DNA of 64,000 bases from assembly GCA_002483445.1 (NCBI GenBank), contig DLHY01000007.1, positions 39,737 to 103,736 of the forward strand, given 5' to 3'. The position numbers and the translations under genes are program-made. This DNA comes from Blastocatellia bacterium UBA7656. GTDB taxonomy: Bacteria > Acidobacteriota > Blastocatellia > UBA7656. The notes below the pieces were generated by a model, which worked only from the letters and a program-made list of their open reading frames with translations, had not been told where the DNA came from and did not search any database. Positions 1-8,362 of this stretch are shown in pieces; within the stretch, counting starts at the first letter, position 1, and every line of letters begins with the position of its first letter.

Positions 1-75
1 GAATGGACGGAGCCGGAGGGCGGCGGCACGCGATTCACTTTGAGAAAAGGAATCTATCGCCTTGATGCAGATTAA
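1..75 (+). pseudogene. C-terminal tail of a NarL-type sensor histidine kinase (cut by window edge)
   Basis: The first 24 codons read EWTEPEGGGTRFTLRKGI and then a short tail to a TAA stop at 73-75. This is the G2-box/end of a HATPase_c domain. It is almost identical to the end of the kinase fragment at 2223-2555, differing at a few residues and in its last codons. Whether a whole gene lies upstream of base 1 cannot be seen. Because the second copy is a fragment and the next 2 kb are decayed duplicates, this one may also be a relic, but it could equally be the intact end of a real kinase. Confidence 0.55.
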
Positions 76-500
76 AGCTTTATTTGTTCGCGCCCGCGAT
101 TGTCGAGAATCGGATCATGGCTTTTTCTAAGGTCTCGGATGAAACCGGCGAGTTTTTTTTCAAATCGATATCGAACGTGCGTCGCAGATTGTTGCCCGCG
201 CGGTCTTCGAGCGCCGCGTCGATCAGAATCGAATAGCTGCCTTCCTTCCACGCGCTCGCGGGCGTGAAACGCCACTCTGTTTCGCCGTCGATTATCTCGA
301 CCGCGCCCTCCAAACGATTTTGGTGATCGTCAAGCAGATCAAGCTTACTCTCAAGGAGAGCGCGGTCGAGTGGGTCCGAGAAAATCAGGCGCACAGGCTC
401 GGTGGTTCCGATTGGGGAGCTACAACTTGCCCCTCTCGATGATCAGGAGCCTCGCGGTCTGCCTTCGTGACAGTGAATTATTTCTCGAACGATTCGGCTA
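76..500 (-). pseudogene. 3' fragment of an Ig-like domain secreted protein (paralogue of 7006-8241)
   Basis: On the minus strand the segment encodes about 104 residues (PLDRALLESKLDLLDDHQNR onward) that align nearly residue for residue with the C-terminus of the intact protein at 7006-8241. Nucleotide similarity continues through about 400-500, although the reading frame is lost there. The stop codon of the TPR gene (501-503) lies at the edge of this homology. It is therefore the tail of a duplicated gene whose 5' two-thirds have been lost. A translated short peptide from an internal ATG is possible but unlikely to matter. Confidence 0.75.
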
Positions 501-1835
501 TTACGTTGCCTTCGGCATCCTGACCTTCTTCTTTGCCTCGGGATAGGACAGGGCGCGCTCGATGCCGAGCGCCTTCGAATCCACGATCGCCTGGTAAGTC
601 TTCATGGCGTTCTCGCGGTCACCGAGTTTCTCGTAGGCGCGCGCGAGCAGCAGCTTGTGGAAGTCGTCTGTCATGTCGGCCTTCTTCAGATTCTCGACGG
701 CGGCCTTGTAGTCGCCCGCCTCGAGCTTCAGGTAGCCCGCCATGTAGTAGTACGCCGGCCAGTACGCCTTTCCTTCCTCGCCACCTGCCTCGATCATCGT
801 CTTGATCGTCTCGGCGTGTTTCCATGCCTCCTCGTGCCTGCCCAACTTCGCGAGCGAGCGGCCCAGGCCGTGGTGCATACGGCCAAGCCACGTCTTCTTC
901 TCGTTTTCGGACAGCTTGCTGCCCGGGATCGATTCGTAGCCCTTCTGGTAGAACTGGAGCGCGACCTCCGGCTTGCCGCTCTCTAGGTTCAGGCGCGCCG
1001 TCGTGTTCCAGATGAACACTTCGGGGAACTGGGCCGGGCCGCCGTTCTTCTCGTACTCTTCGCGGAAGGCTACCATCCGCTTGATCGCCGCGTCGTAGTT
1101 CCCCTCGTAAACATAGGAGGAGACCGTGCCGAAGACCGAGTTGAACGGGATCACAGACTTGGGGGCCATCGCGGCTGCCTTGGTGTAGTACTCGCGCGCC
1201 TTCCTGTAGTTGTCGCCGAGCAGTTCGATGTTCCCGATGAAGGCGTACACGCGCGGGAGGCTCGGGTCGAGGGCGATGGCGCGCTCGAAATGCTTCCTCG
1301 CCTCGACGACCTTGCCCTGGTTCACGTACTGCTGGCCGAGCATCATATGTACGAGGCGCTCGTCGGGATACTTCTCGGCGAGCGCGACGAGCCTCGGCAC
1401 TGCCTTGTCGCCCTCGTTCGCGCGAATCTGGAACACGGCCTCCATGTACTCGCGCTCACCCTCGGACGCCTTTGCGGCGAGTTCGCGGGTCTTCGCCGTC
1501 TCTGCCTTGACGGCCTCGGCGTCGACGCCCTGGCTGAAGGTCGCTACCAAATAGTGGCCGAACGCGAAGTCGGGGTCGAGAGCGACGATCTTTTTCGCCT
1601 GCTCGAGGGTCTGCGCGTTGGTCGACATCGTCTCGATCTGATGGATGATTTTGGCCGCGAGGTCGACCGCCTCCTTCGACTTGGTCGTCCAAGTGAACTT
1701 CTTGCCGCCGTCCGCGATCTTTTCGATGACAACGGCATTCGTAGCGTCTGCGGTTGAGTTAGTCCAGGCAATGATGCTGCCGTCGAGTACGGCAATGGCT
1801 GCCAGAGCCACTATGATCGATCTTTTCAAATTCAT
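501..1835 (-). CDS. Secreted tetratricopeptide-repeat protein
   Basis: The 444-aa protein starts at the ATG at 1835, which is preceded by a GGAGGAATT ribosome site. A longer in-frame reading upstream runs through a repeat element and was rejected. Residues 1 to about 30 (MNLKRSIIVALAAIAV and on) form a signal peptide. The rest is helical TPR array with repeated A/L/Y spacing, clearest around residues 160-240 (motifs such as ARKHFERAIALDPSLPRVYA) and again near the C-terminus. TPR arrays bind other proteins; the partner here is unknown. The signal peptide, ribosome site and 5' region are nearly the same as those of the unrelated protein at 8363-9529, so this is a chimera. Codons in the mature part look GC-richer at third positions than the leader, consistent with a different origin. 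Confidence 0.8.
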   Translation of the reverse strand: MNLKRSIIVALAAIAVLDGSIIAWTNSTADATNAVVIEKIADGGKKFTWTTKSKEAVDLAAKIIHQIETMSTNAQTLEQAKKIVALDPDFAFGHYLVATFSQGVDAEAVKAETAKTRELAAKASEGEREYMEAVFQIRANEGDKAVPRLVALAEKYPDERLVHMMLGQQYVNQGKVVEARKHFERAIALDPSLPRVYAFIGNIELLGDNYRKAREYYTKAAAMAPKSVIPFNSVFGTVSSYVYEGNYDAAIKRMVAFREEYEKNGGPAQFPEVFIWNTTARLNLESGKPEVALQFYQKGYESIPGSKLSENEKKTWLGRMHHGLGRSLAKLGRHEEAWKHAETIKTMIEAGGEEGKAYWPAYYYMAGYLKLEAGDYKAAVENLKKADMTDDFHKLLLARAYEKLGDRENAMKTYQAIVDSKALGIERALSYPEAKKKVRMPKAT

Positions 1836-1853
1836 AAATTCCTCCTTCGAAAT

Positions 1854-1928
1854 TGTGGAGCAAACCGTTAGCTTGCGTAGCTTCAAATTTCGCACTTTCA
1901 GGGCGCGCAATCGTCTGATTGCGCTACA
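1854..1928 (-). repeat. Modular double-hairpin repeat, copy 1
   Basis: Read in the direction of the TPR gene, the element has a first palindrome (GCGCAATC...GATTGCGC type), a linker close to GAAAGTGCGAAATTTGAAG, and a second palindrome (GCAAGCTAACGG.TTGC type, slightly degenerate here). It ends about 18 nt before the start codon at 1835. It belongs to the same family as the copies at 2636, 9546, 15169, 18371, 39136 and 57662. Confidence 0.8.
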
Positions 1929-2222
1929 ACATTTTGAGGTCGAGAGCCTTGTTTACTTCTTCTGGTTTCTGCCTGCGGTCGCGATCATCGACCTCGAAGC
2001 TCCAGGCGAGACGCTCGGCCAGAATAATCGCCCCGGCGAACGCGGTGCAAAGCAATAAGATGATGAACCGTTTTATCAAGGATGATTTCATGACGAACCT
2101 CTAGGAATCCATGCTTTCATGCGCGGGCGCAAATCCGCTTGTCGAGATCGAAATCATACGCCGATGGGCATACGAGAGTCATCACGCCATTGTTAAACTT
2201 GTAAAATAATGTCTTCAGAAAG
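1929..2222 (-). pseudogene. 5' fragment and promoter region of a duplicated methyltransferase gene
   Basis: The segment aligns with about 10135-10460: the codons for the signal anchor (KSSLIKRFIILL...FAGAIILAE) and following residues of the methyltransferase at 9650-10336, its GAGGTTCGTC ribosome site, and the upstream region with a weak copy of the direct-repeat motif (about 2190-2216). The coding part stops at the repeat element, so only about 50 codons remain. The stretch has no other gene. It is evidence that 1-2.2 kb and 7.0-10.46 kb descend from one block. Confidence 0.65.
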
Positions 2223-2555
2223 GTGAACAGGGTCGGGCGGCCCTATGCCCGTCTTTCTGCGGCCGTTCAGATTCAGATTTATCACATCTTTCAGGAAGCC
2301 ATCAGCAACATCTCGCGTCACGCCGCAGCGAAGCGCGTCAGGCTCTCGGTCGAAGAGCGGGATGAAAGTTTTCTGCTCACGCTCGAAGATGACGGCTGCG
2401 GGTTCGACCCCAGGAGCAAACGAGCGAGGACGGGTCGCGGGATTGCAAATATCATTTCCCGCGCAAGCCTCATCGAAGCTCAAGCTGAATGGACGGAGCC
2501 GGAGGGCGGAGGCACGCGATTCAGTTTGAAAAAAGGAATCAAAGCCTCCTCGTGA
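2223..2555 (+). pseudogene. Sensor histidine kinase fragment (HATPase_c domain only)
   Basis: The 110-residue reading has the N-box region of a NarL/DegS-type kinase (YHIFQEAISNISRHAAAKRV), the G1 box (DDGCGFDP) and a G2/G3 end (GRGIANIISRASL, GGGTRFSL). The HisKA_3 dimerisation/phosphoacceptor domain and any sensor region are missing: the N-terminal codons before VQIQIYHIF do not resemble a kinase. No ribosome site precedes it. Without a phosphoacceptor histidine it cannot act alone, so it is called a remnant. Its end is nearly identical to bases 1-55. Confidence 0.7.
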
Positions 2556-2635
2556 TGGCTTGAATCTCGTCGAGGAAATCTATATTCTCACGGAGCGTGA
2601 CGCTCTCGGCCCGAACATCAAAGCTGAAGAGTCCG

Positions 2636-2712
2636 GTAGCGCAATCCGAAAGATTGCGCCTGTCTTGAAAGTACAAACTTTGAAGCCACGCAAGCTAACA
2701 GCTTGCGCCACA
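2636..2712 (+). repeat. Modular double-hairpin repeat, copy 2
   Basis: A hairpin of GCGCAATC/GATTGCGC type, the linker GAAAGTACAAACTTTGAAG and a hairpin GCAAGCTAACAGCTTGC, in that order. It lies about 125 nt upstream of the TlpA-like gene at 2838 in the same orientation to the gene as all other copies. Between it and the gene are tandem GGACTCCAGACT-like units (about 2788-2820). Confidence 0.85.
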
Positions 2713-2837
2713 AATTCAGAAGGGTGATTGATGTCGTCAGTGACGACGCCCTGACAGGATGAAAAACAGGTGACGATTCCAAATAACGGACTCCAGACTC
2801 CAGACTCTGGACTCCAGACTTTTTTAGGAGGAGCATT

Positions 2838-4049
2838 ATGAAACACTTTCTCCTTTGCGCCTTGTGTGCGCTCGCCCTCCCAGCCGTTTTATCCGCGTAT
2901 CAAAGCGAAGTCGAATACACAGGCAACCTTGAAACTGAGCTTGCAGCAGATCGCCCTGTGGCTGCATTCGCGTTGAAAGACGCCAAGCCTGAAGACAAAA
3001 GCAAGCTCCCCGCTCTCGCTGGCGATGAAACTGTCAGCGTCGGAGAGATGCGATTCAGTTCAAAACAAAAAAAGACGGCGACGGTTTTCCTCGTCGAAAT
3101 CCCCGGCGACAGGCCGACTCCCTGTGTCTATACGGATGCGAATATGGACGGGAAAATAACTGCGGATGAGAAATTCTTCTTCTCCGAAGTTGCCGACGGA
3201 AGAGGGAAATCTCAGGAAGCCGTGATCCGCTTTTCGCTCGCGGGCGGCCCGTTCAAATATTATCCCGTGCGCATAAAGTACATCACAGGAGCAGGCAGAA
3301 AAGAGCGCGTGCTTGTGCAATCGATGGCCAGCTATGCGCGAGGAAAGGTCGACATAGCCGGAAGAAAAACTCTGGTTCAGTATTCAGTCAATACCTCGAC
3401 GGGTCAGGTCAATACGAAATCGGGACAAATTGGAATCGATAGCGACGGCGATGGCAAAGTCGATACAGGGATGGTGTCTCCTGAGTTCGCTTTCGCCAGA
3501 AATGAAACAATAGTGTTTCGCGCGGGTGATCGATTTGTTTCGACCAAATCCATCGATGACACGGGCAAAATAATTATGCAGGATCATCCGGCGTCGGATT
3601 ACACGCGGATCGAAATGCGAGTCGGCGCTGAAGTGCCGGATTTCACCTTCACCGATTTCGAAGGAAAGACTCGCCGCCTCTCCGAGTTTCGAGGCAAGCA
3701 CGTTTTGATGGATTTCTGGGGGACGTGGTGCGGCCCGTGCGTCGGCGAGATTCCGCACCTCAAGGAAGCTTATGCCAGATACCGCTCACGCGGATTTGAA
3801 ATTCTCGGAATGGATCAGGATGAAAGCGTCGAGGAGGTCAAAAAGTTTCTCGCCGAAAAGAAAATCACCTGGACTCAGGCGACGACCGAGAGCATAAAAG
3901 ACCTGATCGAAAAACGATTTCGCATCGTCGCTTATCCCACGACGATACTCCTGGACCCGCAGGGCAAAATCGTCAGCCTCGGCGGGGGCGGCTTACCGCT
4001 CAGAGGAAAAGAATTGCTCGCCACTTTGGATAAGGTTTTGCCCAGATAA
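2838..4049 (+). CDS. Secreted TlpA-like thiol-disulfide protein with EF-hand-like loops
   Basis: The 403-aa protein has a signal peptide (MKHFLLCALCALALPAVLSA) and a strong AGGAGGAG ribosome site. The C-terminal 140 residues are a thioredoxin-fold TlpA/AhpC-TSA domain with DFWGTWCGPCVGEIP, the redox CxxC, and a cis-Pro region (RIVAYPTTILLD). Such proteins reduce or exchange disulfides outside the cytoplasm. The N-terminal 260 residues are not a known family to me. They contain DANMDGKITADEKF, a canonical EF-hand-type calcium loop, and DSDGDGKVDTG, a dockerin-like loop, so calcium binding is plausible. The gene is convergent with the permease at 4104-6560. No reductant partner (such as a DsbD-like protein) is encoded nearby. 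Confidence 0.88.
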   Translation: MKHFLLCALCALALPAVLSAYQSEVEYTGNLETELAADRPVAAFALKDAKPEDKSKLPALAGDETVSVGEMRFSSKQKKTATVFLVEIPGDRPTPCVYTDANMDGKITADEKFFFSEVADGRGKSQEAVIRFSLAGGPFKYYPVRIKYITGAGRKERVLVQSMASYARGKVDIAGRKTLVQYSVNTSTGQVNTKSGQIGIDSDGDGKVDTGMVSPEFAFARNETIVFRAGDRFVSTKSIDDTGKIIMQDHPASDYTRIEMRVGAEVPDFTFTDFEGKTRRLSEFRGKHVLMDFWGTWCGPCVGEIPHLKEAYARYRSRGFEILGMDQDESVEEVKKFLAEKKITWTQATTESIKDLIEKRFRIVAYPTTILLDPQGKIVSLGGGGLPLRGKELLATLDKVLPR

Positions 4050-4103
4050 AGGGCTGAGCGATTTGGCGACACGCAACTCAGTTTGCGAAAACGGGTGTGA
4101 TCC

Positions 4104-6560
4104 TTATTCGGTTCGCAAGGCGATCATAGGATCGGTCTTCATCGCGCGCCGCATGGGGATGAAGCAGGCCAGCATAGCGACAACGACGAGAAGCAGTCCG
4201 ACGATGATGAAAAACAGCGGATCACTCGCGCTGACTCCATAAAGAGAGTTGGCCAGGAGTTGCGATACGCCGACTGCGCCTGCCAGTCCAAGCCCCAGCC
4301 CGAGGGCAATCAACCTGGAAGCTTCTTTCAAAACCAGCCTCAGAACATCGAGCGGAGTTGCGCCCAGCGCCATTCGCAAGCCGACTTCGCCCGCGCGCTG
4401 ACTGACCGACCAGGCCAGCACGCCATACAGTCCCAGCGATGCCAGACCCAGCCCCATAGCCGCCAGCGATCCCATCAACACCGCGCTGAAGCGTTCCGTC
4501 GCCAGCACATCGGCGAGATGTTCTTTCATCGTCGTGACTCTGGCGACCGGCTGCGTGGGCGCTAGGCTGCGAATGGCGCTGCGCACGGCTGCCGACGATT
4601 GAGCCGGATCACCATCGGTTTTGACCACAAAGTTGACTGCCGCGTTGATGTCATGTTGAGCGTAAGGCAGATACCAGGCCGGACGATTGACGCGGAAATT
4701 GAAGCGGTCTTCCTTGATATCTTTAATGACTCCGACGACCGTCATCCAGGGGCGGTCTGTCTGATCGGGTCTCCCGCGTCGCAGGCGTTTGCCCAGGGGG
4801 TCTTCACCCGGCCATGACTGACGCGCCAACTCCTCGCTTATGATGGCGACAGGCTGCGCATCCGGGCGATTATCAGTGGCATCGAGCAGGCGACCGCTCA
4901 ACAGCTTTACTCCGATAGTATCCAGATACTCGCCTGCGACCAGTCGATGCGCCGTAATAGGCACTTCGGCGGGATTGGCGGGCGCGCGGCCTTCGACGAT
5001 GAACAAGGAATCCCACGAGCCGATGTTGAGCGGCAGATTGGTCGTAGCGCCGGCGGAAACGACGCCGGGCAATGCGCGCACACGTTCCAGTATCTGGTCG
5101 ATCAGGGCGGCGCGTTGCTGCTGATTCGGATAGGCGCTTGAGGACAATGCCATCTGCATCGTCAGCAGATTGTCGGGCTGAAAGCACAGATCAACCTGTT
5201 GCAGGCGTTGAAAGCTCTGTATCAGCAAACCGCCGCCTGTCAGCAGCGACACGGCCAGCGCCAGTTCCGCCACGACCAGCGCGCCGAGCATACGTCGCCC
5301 CGCCGCGCTGCCGCCGCTGCGCTGCTCGCGCTGTTTTATCACTGTCATCAAATCAGCGGCCCGCGACGCCTTGAGCGCAGGCAACAACCCGGCCATCACT
5401 GCCGTCAGCAACGAGATCAGAGTCGTAAAACCCAGCACGCGCCCGTCCAATCGAATGTCTCTGAGAAAAGTCGAGAGAGTGAGGGTCTGAATCGGATTGA
5501 GCGCGTCGAGCAGAGGAGCCACCCAATAGGCGATCAGCAATCCGGTCGCCCCGCCGCACAGCGCCAGCAACAGGCTTTCGGTCAACAACTGACGCACCAC
5601 GCGCCAACGTCCCGCGCCGAGCGATTGTCGAATCGCAATCTCGCGCTCGCGCGCCGCCCCTTGGGCCAGCAACAGGCTTGCGACGTTCACGCAACAGATG
5701 AGCAGCAGAAACCCGACTGCGCCGATCAGGGCGAAGATCGATTTGTGGACGCGACCATCAAGATCGCCGAGCAACTGCCTCCGCAATGCAATCAGGGTGA
5801 AGCCCCAGCCTCGACTGGTTTGCGGATGTTCCTGCTCAAGCTCCCGCGCGATGCTTTTCGCTTCCGCGTCTGCCTGCTCGACGCTGACGGCGGCTTTCAA
5901 CCGCGCGACGAAGTCATGATTGCGCGTCGCCATCTGCGCGAGCGACAGACCATCGAGGCTCGTCTGCAACGGCAACCAGACCTCCGCCCCGAAGGGCAGA
6001 TCGAAGCCCTTAGGCATGATGCCTATGATGGAGTAGCTGCGGTCGCCGAGGCGCAACGCCTGACCGATCACATCTTCATCGCCGCCAAAACGCCGCTGCC
6101 ACAAGCCGTAACCGATCAGGGCGACACTTGCGCCGTTGGGTTGATCCTCATCAATAGTAAAGAGCCGCCCGCGCGCGGGCGTCACCCCGAGCGTCGTCAA
6201 GTAATCCGCCATCACTGCTGCGCCCAGCACCTGCTCCGGCTCGCCGCCTTCGATCAGATTGTATTGACGAAAAGTACCCAGTCCCGCGCTGGCCAGTGTT
6301 TTGCTGCGCTCCCGCAAGGCGTTGAATTCCAGCAGCGAAACGCCGAACGGATCGAAGCCTTCGCGCAGGGACGAACCGTGAACCACGCGGTCAACGTCTG
6401 CGATTGGCAAGGGTCGCAACAGCAGAGCATTGACGGCGCTGAATATCGCCGTGTTCGCCCCTATCGCCAGACCGAGCGTGAGGATGGCGATCAAAGTGAA
6501 TACGGGCCTCTTCAACAATATTCGCGCTCCATAGCGCACGTCCTGCCATAATGTTTCCAT
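4104..6560 (-). CDS. ADOP-type ABC transporter permease (MacB/FtsX superfamily)
   Basis: The 818-aa protein begins METLWQDVRYGARILLKRPV, the usual start of acidobacterial duplicated orphan permeases. It has an N-terminal TM helix (about 20-45), a MacB-type periplasmic domain, three TM helices with an FtsX domain (about 275-400), then a second copy of the same layout ending in TM helices and the tail RRAMKTDPMIALRTE. Such permeases resemble MacB but have no ATPase domain, and none is encoded beside this gene. The start follows GAGGAGAACCCT. A relic resembling a DoxX tail lies just upstream, matching the DoxX-ADOP order at 15.4-18.3 kb. Substrate unknown. Confidence 0.9.
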   Translation of the reverse strand: METLWQDVRYGARILLKRPVFTLIAILTLGLAIGANTAIFSAVNALLLRPLPIADVDRVVHGSSLREGFDPFGVSLLEFNALRERSKTLASAGLGTFRQYNLIEGGEPEQVLGAAVMADYLTTLGVTPARGRLFTIDEDQPNGASVALIGYGLWQRRFGGDEDVIGQALRLGDRSYSIIGIMPKGFDLPFGAEVWLPLQTSLDGLSLAQMATRNHDFVARLKAAVSVEQADAEAKSIARELEQEHPQTSRGWGFTLIALRRQLLGDLDGRVHKSIFALIGAVGFLLLICCVNVASLLLAQGAAREREIAIRQSLGAGRWRVVRQLLTESLLLALCGGATGLLIAYWVAPLLDALNPIQTLTLSTFLRDIRLDGRVLGFTTLISLLTAVMAGLLPALKASRAADLMTVIKQREQRSGGSAAGRRMLGALVVAELALAVSLLTGGGLLIQSFQRLQQVDLCFQPDNLLTMQMALSSSAYPNQQQRAALIDQILERVRALPGVVSAGATTNLPLNIGSWDSLFIVEGRAPANPAEVPITAHRLVAGEYLDTIGVKLLSGRLLDATDNRPDAQPVAIISEELARQSWPGEDPLGKRLRRGRPDQTDRPWMTVVGVIKDIKEDRFNFRVNRPAWYLPYAQHDINAAVNFVVKTDGDPAQSSAAVRSAIRSLAPTQPVARVTTMKEHLADVLATERFSAVLMGSLAAMGLGLASLGLYGVLAWSVSQRAGEVGLRMALGATPLDVLRLVLKEASRLIALGLGLGLAGAVGVSQLLANSLYGVSASDPLFFIIVGLLLVVVAMLACFIPMRRAMKTDPMIALRTE

Positions 6561-7005
6561 AGGGTTCTCCTCACTTTCATTCGCTGCTTCGCCTTCCGTT
6601 CGTAATTTTCAGGGCGCTCCCTCCGCTATGTCTTCGCCATCTCAAGCCTCGCTCATCGCTTCTGATCGAACTTCAGCGCGGATGGGGTGTTGCCGACCAC
6701 TAATTCCGGCTTCAGACAATCGTCTTTGATCGTCAGCTTGCGCTCGCAATAGTCATCGAGTGAAAATCTGCCCGGACTTGCGAAGACGCAGCGCGTGAAG
6801 GATACTGTCGGGCCACGACAGCGCGGGCCTGTTGACAGGAACGAGGGGAAACAGAATCGCCTGCCTGCTGGCGCGGCTGGCTGATCCCGGAGGAAATCAC
6901 AAGCAGTATCACTGACAGAGAAAGGCTGCGGCGCATAGATAGATAAATCTCCTGTTGAATTGAAGGAACCGTTCGTTTGACCTCACCCTGAACGGATCGC
7001 TTTGT
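6561..7005 (-). pseudogene. Relic region: signal-peptide start plus DoxX-like tail
   Basis: On the minus strand an ATG at 6933 preceded by CAGGAG opens a signal-peptide-like sequence (MRRSLSLSVILLVISSGISQ) that runs only 67 codons. In another frame the segment about 6664-6800 reads VSFTRCVFASPGRFSLDDY, which resembles the end of the DoxX protein at 17854-18279 (FVFTSPGRFSVDEL). I interpret this as remnants of a secreted gene and a DoxX gene, broken by frameshifts. The idea is supported by position: the intact DoxX gene also precedes an ADOP permease. No intact gene is seen in this 445-nt gap. Confidence 0.4.
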
Positions 7006-8241
7006 TCATTTCTTTTCCTTCCCGTCGTTTTGTGCAATCGTCTCGAATCGCAATGTCGTTTTTGCCACCGCCTCGCTTGAGGTCGGAAAGTTTTTTTTCA
7101 AATCGATATCGAAGGCGCGTCGCAGGTTGTTGCCCGCAAGGTCTTCGAGCGCGGCGTCAATCTCTATCGAATAGCTGCCATCTTTCCACGCGCTCACGGG
7201 CGTGAAACGCCACTCTCTTTCGCCATTGATTATCTCGACCGCGCCCTCCAATCGATTGTGGTGATCGTCAAGCAGATCAAGCTTACTCTCAAGGAGCGCG
7301 CGGTCGAGAGGCTCAGGGAAAACGAGACGCAAAGGCTCGCGGGTTCCGGCTCGTGGAGCTATAACTTGCCACTTTCCGGGATCAGGAGCCTCGCGGTCTG
7401 GCTTCGTGACGGTGAATTTCTTTTCGAACGATTCGGCAAGCGCATTACCGTTGGCATCAAGCCACGAGCTATCAATCACGAGTCGATAGCGACGGCCTTC
7501 CTCAAGCGGCGCGCCCATCTCCGTATTGGGTCGCAGTCCGCGTTTTATCCTTCCCGGATCGAACCACACGGTCAATCGCTCGTGGCTCTCGTCCCATAGC
7601 TCCTGCTGCAAACGCAGAAAGGCTTTCGACAATTCCCTGCCCCGCTCGTCGAAAAGATGAAGGTGATCGTAAGCCGCGCCGATGCTCATCGGCGCGGAGA
7701 ACTCTATATAAAGTTTCAGTTGATTTGCAGGCAACTGATCCGCGCTCGGATAAACAGCCGCGACTTTCGCTGGCGTCGTTTCCGGCTCAGGCACAGTGAA
7801 AGCGGCGCGAATCAGGGATCGCTCCGAATTGCGCGATCCGGTTACGGAAGCAAAAAGAGAAAGGTCGAACTGCGCGGTGTAGCTGAGTCCGGCGACGAGC
7901 GGGAATCGCGGACGGAAGCGAATTGCATCGCCCTCTACTCGATACTCCCCAAGCATCGACGGCGCACTTTCGGGAATCTGTTCGCCGGGATAGATCGCAA
8001 ACAGCGACGCGAATTCTTCTCTCGAAAGATTTTTGTCTATCAATCGCGTGAGGCTCGCGTGGTTGAGTCCTTCGATTGTGACTTCGCCTGACGGATGGAA
8101 CCGGATGGCCGGTCGTTCCGAAGAGTGTTCGAAGAAACCGGCCATCCAGCGTCGCGCAACGTGAGAAAGCGCAGTCTGGCTCCACACGGCCAGAGCGATG
8201 AATCCGACTACGAGCGCAATTATGCGAGCGCGATTAGTCAT
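7006..8241 (-). CDS. Secreted protein with Ig-like (Big_5-like) domains
   Basis: The 411-aa reading starts at the ATG at 8241 (MTNRARIIALVVGFIALAVW), a signal anchor or signal peptide; the longer reading to 8304 passes through a repetitive AAAGGC tract. The middle has VYPSADQLPANQLKLYIEFS, the typical opening of a bacterial Ig-like SbsA/Big_5 module, and a second such module begins near VIAPRAGTREPLRLVF. These domains are usually structural parts of exported proteins. The gene lies 121 nt downstream of the propeller-like protein at 8363-9529 in the same direction and may be co-transcribed. A truncated paralogue of its C-terminus lies at 76-500. Ligand or enzymatic role is not apparent. Confidence 0.7.
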   Translation of the reverse strand: MTNRARIIALVVGFIALAVWSQTALSHVARRWMAGFFEHSSERPAIRFHPSGEVTIEGLNHASLTRLIDKNLSREEFASLFAIYPGEQIPESAPSMLGEYRVEGDAIRFRPRFPLVAGLSYTAQFDLSLFASVTGSRNSERSLIRAAFTVPEPETTPAKVAAVYPSADQLPANQLKLYIEFSAPMSIGAAYDHLHLFDERGRELSKAFLRLQQELWDESHERLTVWFDPGRIKRGLRPNTEMGAPLEEGRRYRLVIDSSWLDANGNALAESFEKKFTVTKPDREAPDPGKWQVIAPRAGTREPLRLVFPEPLDRALLESKLDLLDDHHNRLEGAVEIINGEREWRFTPVSAWKDGSYSIEIDAALEDLAGNNLRRAFDIDLKKNFPTSSEAVAKTTLRFETIAQNDGKEKK

Positions 8242-8247
8242 AAGTAA

Positions 8248-8362
8248 AAAGGCAAAAGGTAAAAGGCAAAAACTCCAAAGCTGAGGTTCCAGAAAGCGAT
8301 TCAAACCTGATGGAATGGCTCTCCTACTTTTTCATTTTGCCTTTTTACTTTTACCTTCCTCT
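8248..8362. repeat. AAAGGC-armed inverted repeat, copy 1
   Basis: An A-rich arm (AAAAGGCAAAAGG, then AAAAGGCAAAAACT) is followed about 50 nt later by the T-rich complementary arm CATTTTGCCTTTTTACTTTT and CCTTCCT. The same structure with related inner sequence is found at 55228-55330. It separates two co-directional genes here and two convergent genes there. It may form a long hairpin in RNA. Confidence 0.65.

Noticed and set aside
5199..6551. Long plus-strand reading (450 codons) opposite the ADOP permease
   Set aside because: It lies wholly antisense to a clear permease, its protein is rich in Q/R/H with no domains, and it has no ribosome site. It is a codon-bias shadow.
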